Shown piece by piece: positions 30,666 to 35,469 of a stretch of DNA of 37,409 nucleotides. The notes under the pieces are model-generated. The model worked only from the letters and a program-made list of their open reading frames with translations. It made no database searches and was not told the origin of the DNA. The position numbers were made by a program, and so were the translations under genes. Each line of letters opens with the position of its first letter. Positions within the stretch are counted from its first letter, which is position 1. Source of the DNA: an uncultured Oscillospiraceae bacterium (lineage in GTDB: Bacteria > Bacillota > Clostridia > Oscillospirales > Acutalibacteraceae); the NCBI GenBank assembly GCA_900541905.1, contig UQLQ01000017.1:1-37409 (forward strand), given 5' to 3'.

Positions 30666-31169
30666 ATGAAAAAAATTGTAAGTTTAGCAGCAGTTACTAC
30701 TATGGCAGCAGTATGTGCTTTGCCAACCTTTGCCTACACCAACTCTACAGAGGCAGTAAATGAAACACAAAATATTTCCGCAAATGAAACAGCACAAACA
30801 TCTGTCTATGCCGAAGTAGGCTCCACTTTTACTGTAACAATTCCTAAAAAAATCACTCTATCGGGTGAAACAAAATCAGGTACATATAACGTAACCTGTA
30901 CCGGTGACATTGCAGGTGACGAATTTATTTCCGTTGCACCAGCTGCTTCTTTTGACATGACCCAAAAAGGTAAAGAAGATGTAACAGCCACAGTGACACA
31001 AGAAACTACCAAATTCAGAGCAGATAATTATACAACAGAATTAGAGGAAGGTGAAGCAAAAATGGCTACGGGTGCTACTGGTTCTATTGCAGCTTCCGGT
31101 CTTACTTCCGGAGGCTGGAACGGCACATTTAACTTTACAATTGCTTTAAACCAAGATTCTGCCGACTAA
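30666..31169 (+). CDS. Small secreted beta-domain surface protein inside the inverted repeats
   Basis: 167 residues from ATG 30666, which follows AAAGGAG at good spacing; an open frame reaches further upstream into the previous gene but is not the start. The signal peptide is about 1-23 (ending T-F-A). A linker with N-E-T repeats follows, then a domain of about 115 residues (50-164): F-T-V-T-I-P-K-K-I-T-L-S-G-E-T-K-S-G, then C-T-G-D-I, F-D-M-T-Q-K-G-K, and G-G-W-N-G-T-F-N-F. The same domain ends the next gene's product. No anchor is visible, so it may be released or bind noncovalently. The family is widespread in gut Firmicutes but unnamed to my knowledge. The gene is exactly bracketed by 27-bp inverted repeats and has no room for its own promoter inside them. 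Confidence 0.85.
   Translation: MKKIVSLAAVTTMAAVCALPTFAYTNSTEAVNETQNISANETAQTSVYAEVGSTFTVTIPKKITLSGETKSGTYNVTCTGDIAGDEFISVAPAASFDMTQKGKEDVTATVTQETTKFRADNYTTELEEGEAKMATGATGSIAASGLTSGGWNGTFNFTIALNQDSAD
30855..30881 (+). repeat. 27-bp sequence repeated in the downstream LRR gene
   Basis: Bases 30855-30881 are identical to 32647-32673 in the same orientation. Both encode the core of the shared C-terminal domain (I-T-L-S-G-E-T-K-S-G). Identity at DNA level, where flanking codons have drifted, suggests recent duplication or gene conversion. Confidence 0.9.
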
Positions 31170-31210
31170 ATTAAAGTATTTTATTAACTAATTCCATAAA
31201 TAAAAATAAT

Positions 31211-31237
31211 ATAACGTGGCTTAATAAGTCTGCTCTA
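31211..31237 (-). repeat. Right arm of the perfect 27-bp inverted repeat
   Basis: The exact reverse complement of 30614-30640. It lies 41 bp after the stop of the small surface protein and about 23 bp before the ribosome site of the LRR protein. No target-site duplication flanks the pair. Confidence 0.95.
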
Positions 31238-31269
31238 TCAAAAATTTATAGAAGAAAGTAGGAGTGTAC

Positions 31270-32946
31270 ATGAAAGCGAAAACAAGTAAAGCTGCCCTGC
31301 TTGTAATGATAAGTATCAGTTTTGTTTTACTTGCTTCTTTAGGTGCAGCTGTTCATGCTGCAACACGTGCCGGAGATAAGTATATAATTGATGAAAACCT
31401 TTTTCCTGACCCAGCTTTTAGACAATATGTTTTGGATACCATAGATGAAAATAAAAGTGGAACGCTTGAGGATTTTGAGAGGAATCAAGTAACGAACATT
31501 CTTTTAAGCGGTGGATATAACAGTACAAAGATTTATGATTTAACAGGAATAGAATATTTTCCCAATCTAACATATTTAGATTGCAGCAATAATCAGTTAA
31601 CTTCCTTAGATTTGAGTAATAACCCCAGTTTAACTAGATTAGAATGTGTGAGTAATCAACTCTCTTCCTTAGATTTGACGAACAATCCAAATTTGGAAAT
31701 ATTGTATTGCTATTCTAATAGACTAACCTCACTGGACGTGACTAAAAATAACGATTTAACAGAATTATGGTGTTATAATAATCAATTGACTGAGCTTGAT
31801 GTTAGTAATCAACCGAATTTAGAAAGAGTCGAATGTTCCAGTAATAAAATAACCACTCTAAACGTAGCTAATACTCCAAAGTTAAAAATGTTGTATTGTA
31901 ATTGGAGTTATACTCTATCCGGTCTTAATATTTCAAATACGCCGGCTCTGGAAGATTTGAGGGTAATGAGTGGTAAATTATCCAATATTGATGTCTCAGA
32001 AAGTCCAAAATTGAAATCTTTTTATTGCAGTAGCAATGCATTGACTAACCTTGATGTAAGTAAAAATACTGCTCTTACTGAATTATCGTGTGGTAGTAAT
32101 CATTTATTGTCTTTGGATGTAAGTAAAAATACAAGTTTATCGACGCTGAAAGCTTCCGGCCAAACTCGAATACTATCGGTTCCTTTAGACGGGTATGACT
32201 TATCACAAACGGATCCCAATATAAATGGTAGTAAAATATCCAATGTAAACGGTGCTGCTTTTCATGATACCTTCATGGAAAATTATAAAAAAGGAACTAA
32301 TGTTACTTATGCATATGATACCGGAAATGGAAAAACAATGGATGTAACTTTAACATTAGAGATAGAAACAGTAATCTCCAATATTAGCTACAAAGACGGA
32401 AACAATAATTTTACAAGTTGGAAAGCCGGCTACACCGCACCAATCACTTATGAAGAAGGAACAGGAGTAACACTGCCAACATCCGACAATGTCGAAAAGG
32501 AAGGATATATATTTGCCGGTTGGTATGATAACGAAAAATTTACCGGTGAACCAATTGATATATTGGACGATTCTGTTCGCGGTAATGTGGTTTTGTATGC
32601 AAAATGGGTACCGGAAAGATTTAGTGTTACTATTCCCAAAAGAATTACTCTATCGGGTGAAACAAAATCAGGTGCATATTTTATCAGCTGCACCGGAAAC
32701 ATTAAAGATACTCGCTACATTTCTGTAGTACCTGATTCTTCCTTTACAATGACTCAAAAAGGGAAAGCAGATATAACAGCAACAACGCTACAGCAAATAA
32801 CTAAATTTAGGTCAGCAGACTATACAGGTTTTTTAGAAGCCGACGAAACAGAAATGGGAACAGATATAGAAGGGGTTATTGAAGCTTCCTCTTTATCAGC
32901 AGGCAGCTGGAATGGTGTATTTAATTTTAAAATAAATCTCATTTAA
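31270..32946 (+). CDS. Secreted leucine-rich-repeat protein with InlB-type repeat and shared C-domain
   Basis: 558 residues. The signal peptide is about 1-30 (ending V-H-A). Residues about 85-300 are about ten leucine-rich repeats of 21 residues, with units such as L-T-S-L-D-L-S-N-N-P-S-L and L-Y-C-Y-S-N. About 375-443 is a Listeria-Bacteroides (InlB B-repeat/Flg_new) domain ending G-W-Y-D-N-E-K-F-T-G, then V-L-Y-A-K-W. About 446-558 repeats the domain of the upstream small protein. It has no LPXTG or membrane tail. ATG 31270 follows AGGAG. Internalin-like architecture suggests binding to host or partner-cell proteins; the shared end domain may mediate assembly with the small protein (inference). 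Confidence 0.85.
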   Translation: MKAKTSKAALLVMISISFVLLASLGAAVHAATRAGDKYIIDENLFPDPAFRQYVLDTIDENKSGTLEDFERNQVTNILLSGGYNSTKIYDLTGIEYFPNLTYLDCSNNQLTSLDLSNNPSLTRLECVSNQLSSLDLTNNPNLEILYCYSNRLTSLDVTKNNDLTELWCYNNQLTELDVSNQPNLERVECSSNKITTLNVANTPKLKMLYCNWSYTLSGLNISNTPALEDLRVMSGKLSNIDVSESPKLKSFYCSSNALTNLDVSKNTALTELSCGSNHLLSLDVSKNTSLSTLKASGQTRILSVPLDGYDLSQTDPNINGSKISNVNGAAFHDTFMENYKKGTNVTYAYDTGNGKTMDVTLTLEIETVISNISYKDGNNNFTSWKAGYTAPITYEEGTGVTLPTSDNVEKEGYIFAGWYDNEKFTGEPIDILDDSVRGNVVLYAKWVPERFSVTIPKRITLSGETKSGAYFISCTGNIKDTRYISVVPDSSFTMTQKGKADITATTLQQITKFRSADYTGFLEADETEMGTDIEGVIEASSLSAGSWNGVFNFKINLI

Positions 32947-33051
32947 AATATATAAAAAAGCAAAAGACTATTTGTCAAAACAGCAAATACACTTTATATC
33001 CATAATTTGGTATACTAATAATAAAGGAAACTATCGACAACACATACCAGA

Positions 33052-33080
33052 TTGACTTTTCCGGTTCTTAGGGGTATAAT
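33052..33080 (+). promoter_or_regulatory. Promoter of the antitoxin RNA
   Basis: TTGACT (33052-33057) and TATAAT (33075-33080) with exactly 17 bp between them, near the vegetative consensus. The predicted start, about 33087, is immediately before the first antitoxin repeat. Confidence 0.8.
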
Positions 33081-33086
33081 AACAAC

Positions 33087-33156
33087 ATAGGGTGAGCACA
33101 TAGTTATGTGGTCATAGCGAAACCCCCAGAGCTGCAACTCTGGGGGTTTTCTTTTT
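33087..33156 (+). ncRNA. Antisense antitoxin RNA (RNA II-like) of a par-type locus
   Basis: A predicted transcript of about 65-70 nt from the promoter at 33052 to the terminator at 33120-33149. It carries TAGGGTGAGCA (33088-33098) and ATGTGGTCA (33106-33114). Both recur in the same order at 33236-33246 and 33255-33263, over the toxin's translation start on the opposite strand. The RNA is therefore complementary in trans to the toxin ribosome site and first codons, and by overlap to the 3' terminator. This is the RNA II plan of pAD1 par. Confidence 0.75.
33120..33149. terminator. Shared terminator of toxin mRNA and antitoxin RNA
   Basis: AAACCCCCAGAG (33120-33131) pairs with CTCTGGGGGTTT (33138-33149), a 12-bp GC-rich stem with a 6-nt loop. 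TTTTCTTTTT follows on the plus strand. The minus side has only a short T-run but the same stem. Confidence 0.85.
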
Positions 33157-33172
33157 GGGCTGGCTGTCTTAG

Positions 33173-33256
33173 CTATTTACTGTCCAACCACTTACAGATA
33201 ATATGTACTACAATACCTGTCACGACAGCTTTTATTAGGGTGAGCATGTCAGTCAT
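33173..33256 (-). CDS. Fst/Ldr-like type I toxin peptide
   Basis: 27 residues. It begins M-T-D-M-L-T-L-I-K-A, has a hydrophobic helix V-V-T-G-I-V-V-H-I-I, and ends with a charged tail K-W-L-D-S-K. Size, single membrane helix and the polar tail match the Fst/Ldr family of membrane toxins. AAGGAGGTGA (33270-33261) gives a perfect ribosome site 6 nt from the ATG at 33256. The start region carries the reverse complements of both repeats found in the antitoxin RNA. Toxins of this type damage membranes when the short-lived antisense RNA is lost, so plasmid or element loss kills the daughter cell. The gene is too short for ordinary gene finders. Confidence 0.8.
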   Translation of the reverse strand: MTDMLTLIKAVVTGIVVHIICKWLDSK

Positions 33257-33298
33257 GTGGTCACCTCCTTCCTGCTGGAAAGAGTCGACAGCGAAATC

Positions 33299-33328
33299 AG
33301 TATACCATAAAGACAAAAAAACTTGCAA
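33299..33328 (-). promoter_or_regulatory. Promoter of the toxin mRNA
   Basis: On the minus strand, TTGCAA (33328-33323), an 18-bp spacer and TATACT (33304-33299). The mRNA would start about 33292 and run to the shared terminator, about 170 nt, longer than the antitoxin RNA as in pAD1 par. Confidence 0.6.
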
Positions 33329-33396
33329 TACAGACTGTGAACATAAAATAGATACATAAAATGTGACTTGAAATTAAAATAAAGAAGTGACAGACA

Positions 33397-33633
33397 ATGA
33401 AAAAAGATTGCATAAAATGTTTGAGTATAGCGGCAATTACTCTTGCTCTGATATCAATGGCAGCGCTGTTTTTTTATTTCCATACAGAAAATAAAATGTT
33501 TGTAGTATGTGTATGGTTGGGAGCAGTTGTTTCTATCACGGTACTAACAATCATATGCATCGCACGACTAAGAAAAAATTGGCGTGAACTAATTACCAAA
33601 CTGGAAGCAATACTGAAAGAAGAAAGCGAGTAA
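33397..33633 (+). CDS. Small two-helix membrane protein
   Basis: 78 residues. Two hydrophobic segments (about 9-28 and 34-55) are followed by a basic/amphipathic tail R-L-R-K-N-W-R-E-L-I-T-K-L-E-A. The ribosome site AAGAAGTGA is modest. It lies immediately beyond the toxin promoter, in the opposite direction. No family recognised. Confidence 0.55.
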   Translation: MKKDCIKCLSIAAITLALISMAALFFYFHTENKMFVVCVWLGAVVSITVLTIICIARLRKNWRELITKLEAILKEESE

Positions 33634-33661
33634 TTGAGATTTAACGTTTATATGTTAGGAA

Positions 33662-33690
33662 TTGTAAAGCAATTTCTTTTATGTTATAAT
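33662..33690 (+). promoter_or_regulatory. Promoter of the coiled-coil protein gene
   Basis: TTGTAA (33662-33667), 17 bp, TATAAT (33685-33690). The ATG at 33728 is preceded by GGAAGGAGG. Confidence 0.7.
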
Positions 33691-33727
33691 AGAACACAAA
33701 AAAATCCGACGGAAGGAGGAAATCATT

Positions 33728-33985
33728 ATGAATGAAAAAGAATTGTTGGTTGCTTTGAGCCAAATGATGGATGAAAAACTTCACCCTATAAACAGCAGAC
33801 TGGACAGAATGGAAGCAGATATTACCACTTTAAAAGAGGATATAAGTACTTTAACATCTGATGTGAGTACAGTAAAAGAGGATGTCGAACAGATTAAGGA
33901 AGATACAGAGATTACAAGGGTTACTACAAATGCACTGGTACAATGGGCGGATAAAGCAGGAAAAGAAATAGACATTGCCTTATAA
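33728..33985 (+). CDS. Small coiled-coil protein
   Basis: 85 residues. Residues about 15-62 are heptad-like, with repeats L-D-R-M-E-A-D-I-T-T-L-K-E-D-I-S-T-L and V-S-T-V-K-E-D-V-E-Q-I-K-E-D, the pattern of trimeric coiled coils in phage and element proteins. A short C-terminal helix A-L-V-Q-W-A-D-K-A-G follows. No DNA-binding motif is seen. It forms its own transcription unit between a good promoter and a terminator, so it is expressed independently of its neighbours. Function unknown. Confidence 0.75.
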   Translation: MNEKELLVALSQMMDEKLHPINSRLDRMEADITTLKEDISTLTSDVSTVKEDVEQIKEDTEITRVTTNALVQWADKAGKEIDIAL

Positions 33986-33994
33986 GTTTTCTTT

Positions 33995-34022
33995 AAAAAG
34001 ACCTTTTGAAAGGTCTTTTTTT
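33995..34022 (+). terminator. Terminator of the coiled-coil protein gene
   Basis: AAAAAGACCTTT (33995-34006) and AAAGGTCTTTTT (34009-34020) with a 2-nt loop, then TT. It resembles the recurring element hairpins in AAAGAC/GTCTTT but lacks the ATTCT arm. Confidence 0.85.
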
Positions 34023-34180
34023 CTTGCATAAAAATGTATAGATATAATAGATAAAATGGATGATACAAATTTATGGAAATACACGCTGTTTAAATTCCTA
34101 TTCATATTGTATTATATAAAAAACAGATTGTTTGAAATGTTTTGATTGAAATAAATTTGATGTAAAGGAGAGATTAGATT

Positions 34181-35302
34181 ATGAAAAGAACAAAAATCGT
34201 TATGATATGCGCAGCGATACTAGCAAGCGTTTCACTTATATCTTTAACTGCATGCGGTAGTAATGATGAAGCTGTTAGCAGTACAGTTGAAAGCAGCGTA
34301 ATTTCCGAAACCAGCGTAAGTCTTGGTATATATACACAAGATACAGACAATGACGGAACACCTGATAAAATAGTTGATAAATACGGCAATGATTTAAGCC
34401 ATTTGTACACCTTAAAAGAAGACGGCATTTATGAAGGCGAAACATTGTTGTTACCTATGGAAAATACACAATCCTATGTACCTGTAACAGAAATCGCCTT
34501 TACTGTGGAAGAAAAAACTGTACATCCTGAAAATTCTTTCACTCTTGACCTTGTAATACTTCCGGAGGACGCTACTACTAAAGAAGTAGATATTACAACG
34601 GATAACGCAGAGGTACTAAAAATAGAAAACGGCAGTATTACTGCGCTAACTAATGGTGAGGCAACCGTAACAGCCACAGCAAAAGCAGGTGGTACAAAGG
34701 CAACCTGCAAAATAATTGTAAATTCCGAAGCAGAAGAAGCAGAAACACAAAATGAACAAGCAATCGCTTCCGGCGGAACCATATATAATAGCAATAACAC
34801 AAATAATAAAAATACCGTTACCGCGAATACAAATACTGGAACTGGAACAACAAATCATTCTGCCAACAATCAGACAGGCGGTAATATAGCCGGAAATTCC
34901 GGTGGAGGAAATACCAACAACAATGCCACTGGTGGTACTACCAATAACGGTCACACTGGTGGAGGAAACACCAACACTACGCAGCCCGACCCACAGCCGG
35001 AGCAACCACAGCCTACTGTTCATGCTCCAATTTATAAACAACAATGGGTGGTAGATACTGCTGCTTGGACAGAAGAAGTACCTGTATATGAAACTAAGGA
35101 AATAGAAATATGCAACTATTGTAAAGCTGAAATTACCGGAAATGCAGAAAGTCATTTATATGAGCACGCTTTAAACGGAATTGCCACAGGTTGGCATTCA
35201 GAATTTAGACAAATCCAAACAGGAACAAAACAAATCTATCATGAAGAAGTAGGACATTATGAAAACGTTCTTGTGTGTGGTGGATGTACAGGAACACATT
35301 AA
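34181..35302 (+). CDS. Lipoprotein: BIG2 domain, Asn/Gly/Thr linker, Cys/His C-domain
   Basis: 373 residues. The lipobox L-T-A-C places the lipid-anchored Cys at residue 25. Residues about 45-60 hold an acidic D-T-D-N-D-G-T-P-D motif like a calcium-binding dockerin/thrombospondin-3 loop. About 98-182 is a bacterial Ig-like group 2 domain. About 195-275 is a low-complexity linker rich in Asn, Gly and Thr. The last about 95 residues contain C-x-x-C, then H-L-Y-E-H and a final C-G-G-C-T-G-T-H, which could bind zinc or form disulfides. AAAGGAG precedes the ATG. It is likely a long surface probe or assembly factor of the element; no binding partner is evident. Confidence 0.85.
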   Translation: MKRTKIVMICAAILASVSLISLTACGSNDEAVSSTVESSVISETSVSLGIYTQDTDNDGTPDKIVDKYGNDLSHLYTLKEDGIYEGETLLLPMENTQSYVPVTEIAFTVEEKTVHPENSFTLDLVILPEDATTKEVDITTDNAEVLKIENGSITALTNGEATVTATAKAGGTKATCKIIVNSEAEEAETQNEQAIASGGTIYNSNNTNNKNTVTANTNTGTGTTNHSANNQTGGNIAGNSGGGNTNNNATGGTTNNGHTGGGNTNTTQPDPQPEQPQPTVHAPIYKQQWVVDTAAWTEEVPVYETKEIEICNYCKAEITGNAESHLYEHALNGIATGWHSEFRQIQTGTKQIYHEEVGHYENVLVCGGCTGTH

Positions 35303-35327
35303 ATTCCATTGCAATAGAATCGATAGT

Positions 35328-35361
35328 AAAGGCATTCTAAAATTAATTTTAGAATGCCTTT
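35328..35361 (+). terminator. Recurring hairpin, copy 4 (compensated variant)
   Basis: A perfect 34-bp palindrome, arms 35328-35344 and 35345-35361, with core AAGGCATTCT/AGAATGCCTT, followed by TTTATTTTTA. Compared with the other three copies one base pair is changed on both arms (A-T to G-C), keeping the stem. Confidence 0.85.
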
Positions 35362-35469
35362 TTTATTTTTACTTCTATTTTAAGGGGGTGATTCCGTTGA
35401 TTTAGATAAGAATTTTATATTTTCTCAACAGCACAATAATAATTCTTTATATAAAGAAAGGAGATATTC

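Noticed and set aside
30614..31237. The 27-bp inverted repeats as ends of an insertion sequence or MITE
   Set aside because: No transposase lies inside, no target-site duplication flanks the pair and the ends match no insertion-sequence family I know. A cassette-type transposon moved in trans is not fully excluded.
33108..33359. An 83-codon plus-strand frame across the toxin-antitoxin locus
   Set aside because: It runs through the shared terminator, the antisense of the toxin gene and the toxin promoter. The par-like arrangement explains the sequence better.
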